A stretch of 64,000 nucleotides of DNA from Actinomadura meyerae (GCF_900188445.1 NZ_FZOR01000044.1:1-64000), one strand, 5' to 3'; positions 50,365 through 59,756 are shown, numbered from the stretch's first letter. Translations and numbers: made by a program. Notes: a model not told the origin generated them from the sequence alone.

Positions 50365-50419
50365 ATCGCTCGGAAACATTCGCTGGACCGACCATAGCCG
50401 CTGCGGCAGCGTGGGCCGC

Positions 50420-51523
50420 ATGGTCACCGCTCCCGCCCGCCAAGGGTTCAGCCGCCCGGCCGCCCGCGCCTGGACCTGCCCGCCCGCGCCCCCCGGCGTC
50501 GCCGCCTTCCACCGGACGCTCCCCGGCCATGCCCCGACGCCGCTGGTGGAGCTGCCGTCCCTGGCCGCCGAGCTGGGCGTCCGGCGGCTGTTCGTGAAGG
50601 ACGAGTCGTCCCGCCTCGGCCTGCCCGCCTTCAAGATCCTCGGCGCTTCGTGGGGGATCTGCCGGGCGCTCCGCGACAGGTACGTGCTGCCGGACGCCTC
50701 GCTGGGGCGGCTGCGCGAGTGCGGCCCGGTCCGGCTCGTCACGGCGACGGACGGCAACCACGGCCGCGCCGTGGCCGAGATGGCCCGCCTCCTGGGCGCA
50801 CCGGCCGACGTCTACGTCCCGTACGGCGTGCATCCGGCCGCGATGGCCGCGATCAAGGCGGCGGGCGCGGGGCTGACCGAGGTCCCCGGGCCCTACGACG
50901 AGGCGGTGCGGACGGCGGCGGAGGATGCCGCCGCCGACCCGTCGGCACTGCTCGTCCAGGACACGGCCTGGTCCGGCTATGAACGCGTCCCCCAATGGAT
51001 CGTGGAGGGCTACTCCACGCTCTTCACCGAGATCGACGAGCAACTGGCCGAGGTGGGCGCCGGATCAGTGGGCCTTGTGGCTGTCCCTGTGGGAGTGGGC
51101 TCGCTGGCCCAGGCGGCGGTGACGCACTACAGGTCGGGCCCGACCCGGCCCACCGTGCTCTCCGTGGAGCCCGACGCCGCCCCCTGCGTGCTGACGAGCC
51201 TCCACGAGGGCAGGCCGCTGACCATCGAGACCGGTTCGACCGCCATGGCCGGCCTCAACTGCGCCACGCCGTCCAGCCTGGCGTGGCCAGTTTTGCGGGA
51301 CGGCCTGGATGCGGCCGTCACCGTCACCGACCCCGAGACGGCCCGCGCCGCCCAGGATCTTGCGTACCTCGGTCTGTCCGCGGGCCCGTGCGGTGCCGCA
51401 TCGCTCGCCGGAGCCCGTAGCGCTCTGGCCTCGGCGAATCGCCGCGACCTGGCACCCGAGCACGCCCAGACGATCGTCCTGCTGAACACCGAGGGCCGGG
51501 CCGCGAACCCCTCCCTGCCCTGA
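50420..51523 (+). CDS. Diaminopropionate ammonia-lyase-like PLP enzyme
   Basis: A 367-aa fold-type II PLP enzyme. Lys72 in RLGLPAFKILGASW binds PLP, TATDGNHGRAVAEMAR and GYSTLFTEIDEQL follow, and VPVGVGSLAQAAVTHY is the phosphate-binding part. The order fits diaminopropionate ammonia-lyase, which makes pyruvate and ammonia from 2,3-diaminopropionate; D-serine or threonine dehydratases are alternatives. ATG 50420 or GTG 50411. A LysR gene is divergent. Confidence 0.8.
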   Translation: MVTAPARQGFSRPAARAWTCPPAPPGVAAFHRTLPGHAPTPLVELPSLAAELGVRRLFVKDESSRLGLPAFKILGASWGICRALRDRYVLPDASLGRLRECGPVRLVTATDGNHGRAVAEMARLLGAPADVYVPYGVHPAAMAAIKAAGAGLTEVPGPYDEAVRTAAEDAAADPSALLVQDTAWSGYERVPQWIVEGYSTLFTEIDEQLAEVGAGSVGLVAVPVGVGSLAQAAVTHYRSGPTRPTVLSVEPDAAPCVLTSLHEGRPLTIETGSTAMAGLNCATPSSLAWPVLRDGLDAAVTVTDPETARAAQDLAYLGLSAGPCGAASLAGARSALASANRRDLAPEHAQTIVLLNTEGRAANPSLP

Positions 51524-51627
51524 GCGGCCGCCGAGCAGACCGCGGGTGTCCGAAATCGGCCTTGTGCATCGGACATTTTCCTGCCGAGCACCCCTGACGC
51601 TCACAGTGGGAATTGTTAAGGTGCGGC

Positions 51628-52398
51628 ATGGCCGAGGACGGGCGCGGAAATGCGGACGGGCGCGGGCGCGAGTACCGGGTCGAGGAGCTGGCGGCCGAGG
51701 CGGGCATACCGGTCCGGACGCTGCGCTACTACCAGGAGCGGCGGCTGCTGCCCATGCCGCGCAGGCGCGGCCGGATCGCCCTCTACGACGACGCGCACCT
51801 GGAGCGCCTGCGCCTGATCGCGGAGCTGCTCGAGCGCGGGCACCGGCTGGACGGCATCGGCGAGCTGCTCGCCGCGGCGGACGCCGGGCGCGGCGTCACC
51901 GAGCTGCTCGGCTACGCGTGGGCGGCCGCCACGCCCTGGGCCGACCAGACGCGGGCCGAGGTCGGCATGGACGAACTGGCCGAGGCCTTCGAGGGCGGGC
52001 TGACCCCGGAGCTCGTCGCGGAGGCGGCCGAGCTGGGGCACATCACGGTGAGCGGCGACCGGGTCGTGATCAACAGTCCGCGGCTGTTCGACGCCGCCGT
52101 GCAGCTCGTGCGCGCCGGGATCCCGCTGCGCTCGATCCTCGCGATGAGCTGGGAGCTGGAGGCGGCCTTCGACCGGATGGCGTTCGGTTTCGTCCAGCTG
52201 GTCCGGGGGCATCTCCTCGACCGGCGGGACGGCGGCGATCCGTCCCCGGCCGACCTGGACCGGCTGGACGAGCTGGTCGCGCGGCTGCGCCCGATCGCCA
52301 GGACCGTCGCGGGCGAGCACTTCGCCCGCGCGATGGATCGCCGGCTCGCCAAGGACATTTCGGAAATCGGGCAGCGAATCCGGCCTACGCGCCGGTAA
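51628..52398 (+). CDS. MerR family transcriptional regulator
   Basis: A 256-aa regulator of the same subfamily as the protein at 48132: YRVEELAAEAGIPVRTLRYY, LRLIAELLERGHRLDGIGEL and a C-terminal ARAMDRRLAKD. The ATG at 51628 was chosen. It may regulate the next gene, 88 bp downstream, although that is uncertain. Confidence 0.87.
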   Translation: MAEDGRGNADGRGREYRVEELAAEAGIPVRTLRYYQERRLLPMPRRRGRIALYDDAHLERLRLIAELLERGHRLDGIGELLAAADAGRGVTELLGYAWAAATPWADQTRAEVGMDELAEAFEGGLTPELVAEAAELGHITVSGDRVVINSPRLFDAAVQLVRAGIPLRSILAMSWELEAAFDRMAFGFVQLVRGHLLDRRDGGDPSPADLDRLDELVARLRPIARTVAGEHFARAMDRRLAKDISEIGQRIRPTRR

Positions 52399-52486
52399 CA
52401 TACCCCTACCGCAACCTCGCGGGGTTGGTTACTCTCGGCAAACAGTCCCAGTAAGGACTGGAAACGAGGCGTGAGGGGGTCGCACG

Positions 52487-52957
52487 ATGCCAGGGACGGA
52501 CGACGGTCGGGCGGCGCTCCACCGGTTCCTCGCCGACCGGGTCGACGAGATCACCGCGGAGGTGGCGGGCGAGGTCGCCGCCCGCGTCCCCGCCTACACC
52601 CGGCTGAGCCCGGACGAGATCGCGAACCTCGTCACGGAGGCCATCGCGGTCTACGCGGGCACCCGGGAGCCGCGCGCCGTGCTGCCGGTGTTCCGCGCGC
52701 TGGGCGCCGGGGAGGCGTGCGCGGGCCACGACGTCCGCCACTTCGAGTCGGCGCTGCGCACCGCCGCCCGGGTGCTCGTCCGCCGGACGGCCGGCGCGGC
52801 GTCCAGCCTCTACCCGCCGACGGCCGAGTTCATCGCGGTCATGCGGACGGCGTTCACCGCCGAGATCGCGATCGTCGAGGCCGCGATCGACGGCCACCGC
52901 CGCGCGACCCGCCCGGCCGTGGCACGCCGCCTCTACCCGCTGCTCAGCAACAACTAG
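52487..52957 (+). CDS. Helical protein resembling the RsbRD/PucR N-terminal domain
   Basis: A 156-aa all-helical protein: LHRFLADRVDEITAEVAGEV, ARVPAYTRLSPDEIANLVTE and FESALRTAARVLVRRTAG. This resembles the N-terminal sensor domains of RsbRD and CdaR/PucR-type regulators but has no effector domain attached. ATG 52487 is preceded by GAGGCGTGAGGGGG. Function unknown. Confidence 0.6.
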   Translation: MPGTDDGRAALHRFLADRVDEITAEVAGEVAARVPAYTRLSPDEIANLVTEAIAVYAGTREPRAVLPVFRALGAGEACAGHDVRHFESALRTAARVLVRRTAGAASSLYPPTAEFIAVMRTAFTAEIAIVEAAIDGHRRATRPAVARRLYPLLSNN

Positions 52958-53048
52958 CGCCGCCACGCCACGCACCGGCGGCGTGCCGCCCCGCTCATCA
53001 GGACGACACGCCGCAGGTCAGCGGCTCGGCTGACGGGTCGGCGGCTCG

Positions 53049-54704
53049 CTAGCGGTGGACGACGGCCCGCTCGTTCGGGACGCAGTGGGTCATCTTCAGG
53101 CCGGTCACGTCGCGCGGCCCGTTCTTGCCGAGGTTCGCCAGGCGCTGCCCGTCCTCGTCGGTGAGGGTCTGGCCGGGCAGCGGGTCCAGGTGCTCGACGT
53201 CCTCCGGCTTGATGCCGAGGCCCTCGCCGACGCGCAGCCCGAGGTCGTCCTCGACGAGGAGGAAGTGCCACACCATCCGCTCCTGGACGGGGCGCGCGCA
53301 CTGCGAGATGAGGTCGATGAAGTTGCGGACGAGGTCGTCGCGCTCCCACTCCTCCATCAGGCAGTAGCGCTGGCCGGCCTGCTTGTAGTCGTTGTTCCGC
53401 GCGATGCGCTTGCGGGTCAGCCGTCCCCGGATCTCCGGGCCCTGCTCGTCATGGGTCGGGTACTCGGCCTCGCGCAGCCCGCCCGTGATGGACGGCTCGT
53501 AGTTCACGTGCGGGTTCTCGGCCCCGTCCACGTGGTACGCCATCTGGCCGTCGCGCTGGTTCGTCCGAACCGTCGTGCCCTTGGCCTGGTTGACGGGCAG
53601 CTGCAGGTAGTTCGGGCCCACCCGGTACCGCTGGGTGTCGCTGTAGGAGAACGTCCGCCCGACGAGCATCTTGTCGTCGGAGAAGTCGAGGCCGTCCACG
53701 AGGACGCCGGTGCCGAAGGAGATCTGCTCGTTCTCGGCGAAGTTGTTCTCGACGTTCCGGTCCAGGACGATCCGCCCGACCGGCTTCGGCGGGAAGTCGT
53801 TCTCCGGCCACACCTTGGTGTCGTCGAGCGGGTCGAAGTCGAGTTCGGGGTGCTCGTGGTCGTCCATCATCTGCACGACCAGCTCCCACTCCGGGAAGTC
53901 GCCGCGCTCGATGGCGTCGTGCAGGTCCTTGGTGGCGTGGCCCAGGTCGCCGGCCTGCACGTTGGCCGCGTCCTCCTCGGTCATGCTCCGCACGCCCTGC
54001 TTCGGCATCCAGTGGTACTTGACGAGCTTCGTCTCACCGGCCGCGTTCACCCACTTGTAGGTGTTCACACCGAACCCCTGCATGTGCCGGTAGTCGGCCG
54101 GGATGCCGCGCGGGCTGAACACGTGCACGAGCATGTGCATCGACTCGGGCGTCTGCGACATGAAGTCGAAGATGCGCGCCGGCTCCTGGCGGAACGTCAC
54201 CGGGTCGGGCTTGAGGGCGTGGATGACGTCGGGGAACTTGATGGCGTCCCGGATGAAGAACACCGCCAGGTTGTTGCCGACGAGGTCCCAGTTGCCGTCC
54301 TCCGTGTAGAACTTGATGGCGAACCCGCGCGGGTCGCGGGCCGTCTCGGAGGAGTCACGGCCGCCGATGACCGTGGAGAAGCGCAGCGCGATGGGAGTGC
54401 GCTTCCCCGCCTCCTGGAACAGCTTCGCGCGGGTGTAGGTGTCGATGGGCTCGTCGCCCCATTTCCCGTACGCCTCGAAGAAGCCGTAGGCCGTGACGCC
54501 GCGCGCGTGGACGACCCGTTCGGGGATCCTCTCCCGGTCGAAGTGGCTGATCTTCTCCAGGAACTGGTAGTTCTCCAGCGTGGCCGGGCCCCGGGACCCG
54601 ACCGTCCGCTGGTTCTGGTTGTCGTACACCGGGTGGCCCTGCCGGTTGGTCAGTACCGGACGATCGTCCCCCGGCTGCGGCCCCATGCTCGATACGTCCG
54701 TCAC
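53049..54704 (-). CDS. Monofunctional haem catalase
   Basis: A 551-aa catalase that breaks down hydrogen peroxide. It has the distal His66 in RVVHARGVTAYGFF, the distal Asn in NWDLVGNN, and the proximal haem Tyr in FSYSDTQRYRVGPN. The N terminus (TNRQGHPVYDNQNQRTVGS) is that of the small-subunit NADPH-binding type. Start is GTG 54704. No oxidative-stress regulator gene is adjacent. Confidence 0.95.
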   Translation of the reverse strand: MTDVSSMGPQPGDDRPVLTNRQGHPVYDNQNQRTVGSRGPATLENYQFLEKISHFDRERIPERVVHARGVTAYGFFEAYGKWGDEPIDTYTRAKLFQEAGKRTPIALRFSTVIGGRDSSETARDPRGFAIKFYTEDGNWDLVGNNLAVFFIRDAIKFPDVIHALKPDPVTFRQEPARIFDFMSQTPESMHMLVHVFSPRGIPADYRHMQGFGVNTYKWVNAAGETKLVKYHWMPKQGVRSMTEEDAANVQAGDLGHATKDLHDAIERGDFPEWELVVQMMDDHEHPELDFDPLDDTKVWPENDFPPKPVGRIVLDRNVENNFAENEQISFGTGVLVDGLDFSDDKMLVGRTFSYSDTQRYRVGPNYLQLPVNQAKGTTVRTNQRDGQMAYHVDGAENPHVNYEPSITGGLREAEYPTHDEQGPEIRGRLTRKRIARNNDYKQAGQRYCLMEEWERDDLVRNFIDLISQCARPVQERMVWHFLLVEDDLGLRVGEGLGIKPEDVEHLDPLPGQTLTDEDGQRLANLGKNGPRDVTGLKMTHCVPNERAVVHR

Positions 54705-54798
54705 GGCGCGCTCTCTCCTCTCCACACTGCTACGTCCGCGCCCATACCCGAAGAGAGGCAAGTAACCGGGCCGGGGCAGGTAAAACCGGTGATGGCGC

Positions 54799-55467
54799 TC
54801 ACCTCTCGGCGGCGGGCCTGGTGTCCGGTGCGAACAGGAACGAGATGCGCTCCATGACGCGCTGCCGCTTGGTGTTGTGGAAGGCGGCGATGCGCCACAC
54901 GCCGTCGTCCTGGCGGACGAGCGTGTACGTCTGGGTCTTGGACAGGTCGCCGGGCTTCTTCGCCTTGCCCTTGTAGGTGTCGCCGCGGCTCGTGACCACG
55001 GCGGTGGACGGCCCGTAGAAGCGGACCGACAGGAACGAGTCGGCCAGCTTGGTGCCCTTGAGGAAGCCGCGGAACAGGGCACGGTGCCCCTCGACGATGT
55101 CCTCGCGGCCCTCGTAGTAGGTGCCGACGTAGGTGGTGTACGTGGCGTCCTCGGTGAACACCTTCCCGTAGGCGTCGGCGTCGCCGCGGCCCCAGGCGTC
55201 GGTCAGCGCGCGGAGCGTCGCGCACACGCCCGCGTGGTCGTCCGCGTGCCCGTCCGCCGCCGCCCCCGTCGGGGTGACCTTCTCGCAGTCGGGTTCGCCG
55301 ACGTTGCGGACGCCCGAGGTGCCGCTCAGCCAGAGGTAGCCCGCGGCGCCGGCGAGCCCGAGGACGAGCGCCGAGAGGCCGAGGACGCGCTTGACGCGGC
55401 GCCCGCGCGGGCGGCGCGCCTTCGAGGGGGCGGCGGTGGTGGTGGCGGACTCGATGGTGGCGGTCAT
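54799..55467 (-). CDS. Membrane-anchored NTF2/SnoaL-like protein
   Basis: A 222-aa protein: basic N terminus, one membrane helix at about 29-49 (VLGLSALVLGLAGAAGYLWL), then a SgcJ/SnoaL-like domain (TLRALTDAWGRGDADAYGKV, FTEDATYTTYVGTYYEGRED). It is exported but tethered. The ATG at 55467 follows GGGAGGG. An inverted repeat upstream may control it. Confidence 0.75.
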   Translation of the reverse strand: MTATIESATTTAAPSKARRPRGRRVKRVLGLSALVLGLAGAAGYLWLSGTSGVRNVGEPDCEKVTPTGAAADGHADDHAGVCATLRALTDAWGRGDADAYGKVFTEDATYTTYVGTYYEGREDIVEGHRALFRGFLKGTKLADSFLSVRFYGPSTAVVTSRGDTYKGKAKKPGDLSKTQTYTLVRQDDGVWRIAAFHNTKRQRVMERISFLFAPDTRPAAER

Positions 55468-55496
55468 GGTGCCCTCCCTGTGACTTCTTTCGAGCA

Positions 55497-55532
55497 TCTT
55501 CTTCATAGAAGATTTCTCTGCGTTGAAGAAGA
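55497..55532. promoter_or_regulatory. Inverted repeats upstream of the NTF2-like gene
   Basis: TCTTCTTCA at 55497-55505 pairs with TGAAGAAGA at 55524-55532, and a nested ATCTTC-N6-GAAGAT lies at 55496-55513. The A+T-rich dyads are unusual here and sit 30-65 bp before the ATG at 55467. Probable operator for an unidentified regulator. Confidence 0.5.
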
Positions 55533-55581
55533 GATTAGGGAGCGGGACGCCCAGTGTCAATCGGTCTGATGGGGACCGCCG

Positions 55582-57555
55582 TCAGTCGCGGAGTGCGGCG
55601 GCGAGGTCGTCCAGGAAGCGGGAGACCGGACCGAGGGTGAGGACGCCGCTGCCCGCGCCCGCCAGCTCGCCCGCGGACGGGGCGAGTTCCTCATGGGCGC
55701 GCCGCATCGTCTCCCGGTCGCCGACGGCGATGGCGGCGGTGGCGACCAGGCACCACAGGGCCTCGAACAGCAGGTCGCGCGGCGGTTCCGGGACGTCGCG
55801 CAGTGCGGCGGCGGAGTCGTCCGGACGGTCGTGCGCCAGCAGCACCAGAGGGCGGGCCCACGGCTCGTACGGCCCCCAGTCGGCCGGATCGGTCTGGGCG
55901 GGCAGCCCGTGCTGAACGCGCAGGCAGAGGAGCGCCAGCGGCAGGAGTCCGCTCTCCAGGCCGGGCATGCCGGAGCCCCGCATGCGTTCGGCGGCGTCCC
56001 GGTAGGCGGCCTCGGCCTTGTCCACAGGGGCGCCGGACGCGGCGAGCCGCATCGCCCGGTACCAGGTGGTGAACACGCGCACCAGCGGACGTTCATGGTG
56101 CTCGGCGAGCCGTTCGACGGTGGCCGCGTGCTCGTCGGCCCCGGCGAAGTCGGCGAGCGCGCCGCGCGCCTGGAGCCGGATGAGGTGTCCGAGCACCTCG
56201 AAGGTCGCGAGGTCGTGCCGGACGGACAGATCGACCAGTTCGGCACCGATCGCGTCCCGGCGGGCGGCCAGGCCCGCGCGCTCGAAGGACTGCATGTAGA
56301 CGCCGTTCAGCGCGAAGGCGAGCAGGGCCGGGTCGTCCAGGCCGCGGGCGACCGCCTCCGCCTCGCGGGCCGCCTCCCGCGCCCGCGGCGTGCCGGCGCC
56401 GCGCGACTCCAGCGCGATCGTGGCCAGCAGCCGGGCCCGCGCGGCGGCGCGTCCCGGCGGAAGCGCGGCGAGCGTCCGCTCGGCCGCCGCCACGACCTGG
56501 GCGGCCTGGCGCGGGTCGTCCGACCGGGTCCAGTTCGCCGGGACGTCGTACGCGCCGATGACCCGCGCGGTGAGGCCGGCGTCGCCCAGCTCCTCGGCGG
56601 CGAGGATCGCCGGCAGGCGCTGCTCGCGCGCCGCCTCCAGGCCACCGCCGCCGGTCATGGCCAGGTTCCGCAGGATTCCCACGGTCGACTCCAGCCGGGA
56701 CCGGGCCCCGGACGCCACCGTGCGGTCGTACGTCTCCGCCGCCCTGGCCCATACGCGCGTCGCCGCGTCCTGGGCGGGGTCCAGGCGGTCCTCTTGGCGG
56801 AGGATGTCCTCCTCTAGGCGGCGCAACTCCGGACCTGGGTCGACGCCCAGTTGCTCTACGAGAAGGCCGCGCGCCCGGCGGAGGACCGACAGTGCGTCGC
56901 CCTGGCGTCCGGTGCGGTAGAGGGCGAGCGCCAGCAGGCGCCACGCGTCCTCCCGCCAGGGGTGCTCGGCGACGTGCGCGTCTAGGTCCGGGACGGCGTC
57001 GGCGGCGAGGCCCGAGGCAAGCAGCGCCTCCGCCCGCCGCTCGACCGCGCTCAGCCGCAGCTCCGCCAGCCGGGACCGCTCCGCGCGCGCCCACGGCTCG
57101 TCGGCGAACTCGGCGTAGGCGGGCCCGCGCCACAACGCGAGCGCCTCGTCCAGCGCGGTGAGCGTCTCGCTCGCCGCGCGGCTGGTGGCAGGGCGGCCGG
57201 CCGAGGTCACGGCGTTCTCGAAGCGCCAGGCGTCCACGCCGTCCGGGCCGGGGCGCAGCGCGTACCCGGGGCCCTCGGTGACCAGCAGCCGGGACGGCGT
57301 CCGGGGCGGGCGGCCGGGTTCCAGGACGCGCCGCAGCGCCGCCACGAAGGTGCGGACCGCGCCGATACCGTCCGAGGGGGGAGCGACCCAGAGATCGTCC
57401 ACCAGCACGGACACCGGGACGACCCGCTCGCGCGCGATGATCAGCCGGGCCAGGACGGCGCGGTGCCGCGGCCCCTTCAGCGCGATGGGGTTCCCGCCGC
57501 CGTCCCAGGCCGTGACCGGCCCCAGCACCCCGAACAGGACGTCCACCCCAGCCAC
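55582..57555 (-). CDS. BTAD-domain transcriptional regulator (AfsR/SARP-like)
   Basis: A 657-aa protein. Residues 1-95 are an OmpR-like winged helix (KGPRHRAVLARLIIARERVV, GAVRTFVAALRRVLEPG), 95-250 the bacterial transcriptional activation domain (HPWREDAWRLLALALYRTGR) and the remainder helical TPR-like repeats. Unlike AfsR it has no NB-ARC ATPase motif. Start is GTG 57555. It is divergent from a hydrolase gene at 57605, a likely target. No secondary-metabolite genes are nearby. Confidence 0.85.
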   Translation of the reverse strand: MAGVDVLFGVLGPVTAWDGGGNPIALKGPRHRAVLARLIIARERVVPVSVLVDDLWVAPPSDGIGAVRTFVAALRRVLEPGRPPRTPSRLLVTEGPGYALRPGPDGVDAWRFENAVTSAGRPATSRAASETLTALDEALALWRGPAYAEFADEPWARAERSRLAELRLSAVERRAEALLASGLAADAVPDLDAHVAEHPWREDAWRLLALALYRTGRQGDALSVLRRARGLLVEQLGVDPGPELRRLEEDILRQEDRLDPAQDAATRVWARAAETYDRTVASGARSRLESTVGILRNLAMTGGGGLEAAREQRLPAILAAEELGDAGLTARVIGAYDVPANWTRSDDPRQAAQVVAAAERTLAALPPGRAAARARLLATIALESRGAGTPRAREAAREAEAVARGLDDPALLAFALNGVYMQSFERAGLAARRDAIGAELVDLSVRHDLATFEVLGHLIRLQARGALADFAGADEHAATVERLAEHHERPLVRVFTTWYRAMRLAASGAPVDKAEAAYRDAAERMRGSGMPGLESGLLPLALLCLRVQHGLPAQTDPADWGPYEPWARPLVLLAHDRPDDSAAALRDVPEPPRDLLFEALWCLVATAAIAVGDRETMRRAHEELAPSAGELAGAGSGVLTLGPVSRFLDDLAAALRD

Positions 57556-57604
57556 CGTATAGCGCGCTCATCGGATGCTCATCGGCCCCGGCCAGGCTGA
57601 AGCC

Positions 57605-58480
57605 ATGACGACGAACATCAACGGATTCGACTACAAGCGCGTCCCCGTCGCGGAGGGCGTGTCCCTGAACGTGGCCGTCGGCGGGTCGGGCCCGCCGATC
57701 GTCCTCCTGCACGGTTTCCCGCAGACCCACCTGATGTGGCGGCACGTCGCCGAGGACCTGGCCGCCGACCACACCGTCATCTGCCCCGACCTACGCGGAT
57801 ACGGAGACAGCGACAAGCCGGACGGCGCCGACGCCGACTACTCCAAGCGGGCCATGGCCGCCGACATCGTCGCGCTGGCCCGCGCCCTGGGATACGAGCG
57901 GTTCGCCCTGGCGGGGCATGACCGCGGTGCCCTCGTCGCCTTCCGCGCGGGGCTCGACCACCCCGACACCATCACCCACCTGGCCTGCCTGGACGTCCTG
58001 CCCACCCTGGACATGTGGGACGTCATGCACGGCACCACCGCCGCCGTCGGCTTCCACCTCTACCTGATGGCCCAGCCGCCCGGCCTCCCCGAGCAGCTCA
58101 TCGCCGGCGCCCCGGACGCGTTCTTCGGCCACTTCCTCGACCTGTGGGGGAACGACCCGTCCGCGATCCCGGCGGACGTCCGCGCCGCCTACCTCGACGC
58201 CTGCCGCGCCGCGATCCCGTCGATCGTCGCCGACTACCGCGCGTCCGCCACGATCGACGTCGACCACGACACGGCCGACCGCGAGGCGGGCAACCGGCTG
58301 CGCATGCCCGTCACCGTCCTCCAGCAGGACTGGGGCGCCGCACTCGGCTACGACGCGGTGGCCCTCTGGCGCGCCTGGGCGTCCGACCTCCACCACGGCA
58401 CCGTGACCTCGGGCCACTTCATGGCGGAGGAGGACCCGGCGGAGATCGCGAAGTCACTCCGCGCTCTGCTGACCCGGTAG
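57605..58480 (+). CDS. Alpha/beta hydrolase, haloacetate dehalogenase/epoxide hydrolase type
   Basis: A 291-aa hydrolase: IVLLHGFPQTHLMWRHV (HGFP oxyanion motif), nucleophile Asp in AGHDRGA, consistent with dehalogenases and epoxide hydrolases where Asp replaces Ser, and the C-terminal GHFMAEEDP. Fluoroacetate dehalogenase-like enzymes share these features; an epoxide substrate is equally possible. It diverges from the BTAD regulator. Confidence 0.87.
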   Translation: MTTNINGFDYKRVPVAEGVSLNVAVGGSGPPIVLLHGFPQTHLMWRHVAEDLAADHTVICPDLRGYGDSDKPDGADADYSKRAMAADIVALARALGYERFALAGHDRGALVAFRAGLDHPDTITHLACLDVLPTLDMWDVMHGTTAAVGFHLYLMAQPPGLPEQLIAGAPDAFFGHFLDLWGNDPSAIPADVRAAYLDACRAAIPSIVADYRASATIDVDHDTADREAGNRLRMPVTVLQQDWGAALGYDAVALWRAWASDLHHGTVTSGHFMAEEDPAEIAKSLRALLTR

Positions 58481-58497
58481 GGCTTGGGGGTGCTTCG

Positions 58498-58527
58498 CCC
58501 TGGTGACCCGCCAGTGGGTCACCAGGG
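58498..58527. terminator. Terminator hairpin whose 3' arm is tandemly repeated
   Basis: A perfect 12-bp stem (58498-58509 with 58516-58527) and a 6-nt loop follow the hydrolase stop by 17 bp. The 3' arm is the first of four 13-bp tandem units, so several alternative stems can form. Confidence 0.7.
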
Positions 58528-58567
58528 CGGGTCACCAGGGCGGGTCACCAGGGTGGGTCACCAGGGC
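58516..58567. repeat. Four 13-bp tandem repeats
   Basis: GGGTCACCAGGGC repeats at 58516, 58529, 58542 (last base T) and 58555. Each unit is complementary to the 5' arm of the hairpin at 58498. The fourth unit supplies the stop codon of the small gene at 58558. Confidence 0.9.
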
Positions 58568-58686
58568 GGGCCGCCCTGCGTCGCCGCCCACACCCACACG
58601 TAGAGGAGGAACCCGAACCCTGCCAGCCCGAGGAGCATCACCCAGTTGAGCGGTGCGCTGTGCGCGTGTCTGCGGGCCATGGTCAT
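58558..58686 (-). CDS. Small single-pass membrane protein
   Basis: A 42-aa open frame: MTMARRHAHSAPLNWVMLLG with one hydrophobic helix (NWVMLLGLAGFGFLLYVWVW) and the ending TQGGPPW. Its last two codons and stop lie in the tandem repeat. Start ATG 58686 or 58680. Plausible but unverified. Confidence 0.4.
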   Translation of the reverse strand: MTMARRHAHSAPLNWVMLLGLAGFGFLLYVWVWAATQGGPPW

Positions 58687-58776
58687 CGTCCGTTCGTCCG
58701 GCGTCGTATCCGTCGACTGCTCGGATAGCCGGACAATCGGCCCATTAAGCCCAGTGAACGGCAAACAGTGCATGTG

Positions 58777-59610
58777 TCACTGGAAGTACATGCTGAACCC
58801 GTTCGCGAGCGCATCGGCCATGCGCTGCCGGAACGCGGCACTGGACATCTTGGCCGCGTCGCCCGGGTTCGCCATGTTGCCGCACTCGATGAACGCGGCC
58901 GGGACCGTCGACAGGTTCAGCCCGCCCAGGTCGTCGCGCCGGTCCAGGCCGTCCTTGCCGACGTAGGTGGCGAACGGGAGGCCCGTCCCGGCACGGAACG
59001 CGTCGCGGATGTCCAGCCCCAGCCGCCGGGACGCGTCCACGATGCCCTTGTTCTCGCCGACCGGCGCCGGAACGATCACATGGAACCCGTGCCCGGACGG
59101 CGCGGCTCCGTCGGCGTGGATCGACAGTGCCGCGTCCGCGTGCAGCCGGTTGGCGATGGCCGCCCGCTCGGTGATGCACGGCCCGACACCGGTGTCGTTC
59201 TTGCGGGTCAGCGTGACCTTCGCGCCCTCGTCGCGCAGTCTCTTCGCGAGCCGGTTCGCCACGTCCCAGGTGAAGGCGTGCTCGGGGAAGCCCTTCGCCG
59301 TGCTCGTCCCGACCGTGTTGCACGGCTTGCGGCCGTTCCCGACGAAGACCTGCTTGTTGATCACTTCCGGGTGGGAGGCGTTGGCGCCGTTGTGACCGGG
59401 ATCGAGCACGATCACCTTCCCGCTCACGGGCGACGCGCCGCCGGTGCCGGGCGAAGCGGTCCCCGGCGTCCCGCCTCCGGGCGGACTCGTCCCCGGCGTG
59501 CCGTCGCCGGACGTTCCGTCGTCGTCCGATGACCCGCCGCCGCAGCCGGCCAGCGCCAGTGCCAGGCACAGGACCATCCCGGCCTTGCGTCCGCTCCTGA
59601 ACCACCGCAC
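58777..59610 (-). CDS. N-acetylmuramoyl-L-alanine amidase, lipoprotein (Amidase_3)
   Basis: A 277-aa enzyme that cleaves the MurNAc-L-Ala bond. The signal ends in LALAGC (lipobox), a Ser/Gly/Thr-rich linker follows to about residue 62, and the zinc amidase domain has VIVLDPGHNG, ITERAAIANRL, LSIHADGAAP and FIECGNMANPGD. Start is GTG 59610. It is attached to the outer face of the membrane and acts on the wall. Confidence 0.92.
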   Translation of the reverse strand: MRWFRSGRKAGMVLCLALALAGCGGGSSDDDGTSGDGTPGTSPPGGGTPGTASPGTGGASPVSGKVIVLDPGHNGANASHPEVINKQVFVGNGRKPCNTVGTSTAKGFPEHAFTWDVANRLAKRLRDEGAKVTLTRKNDTGVGPCITERAAIANRLHADAALSIHADGAAPSGHGFHVIVPAPVGENKGIVDASRRLGLDIRDAFRAGTGLPFATYVGKDGLDRRDDLGGLNLSTVPAAFIECGNMANPGDAAKMSSAAFRQRMADALANGFSMYFQ

Positions 59611-59728
59611 AAGCCCCGCCTCCCCCGAAGACAGCCAGCCCTTATGTACTCAGGGTAACCATCCGGGTTCGGTCCGAATCGGGTGGGCTGAGGGTAGGTG
59701 CCAGTCTGCGGGGCCTGGGGACGACGAA

Positions 59729-59756
59729 GCGGGACGTCCCCCCGAGGACGTCCCGC
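59729..59756. terminator. Terminator hairpin after the lipase gene
   Basis: An 11-bp perfect stem (59729-59739 with 59746-59756) and a 6-nt loop, 36 bp after the lipase stop on the minus strand. Confidence 0.7.

Noticed and set aside
55582..57555. Cluster-situated SARP controlling an antibiotic pathway
   Set aside because: No PKS, NRPS, terpene or RiPP genes lie within the window near this gene; only a divergent hydrolase is adjacent.
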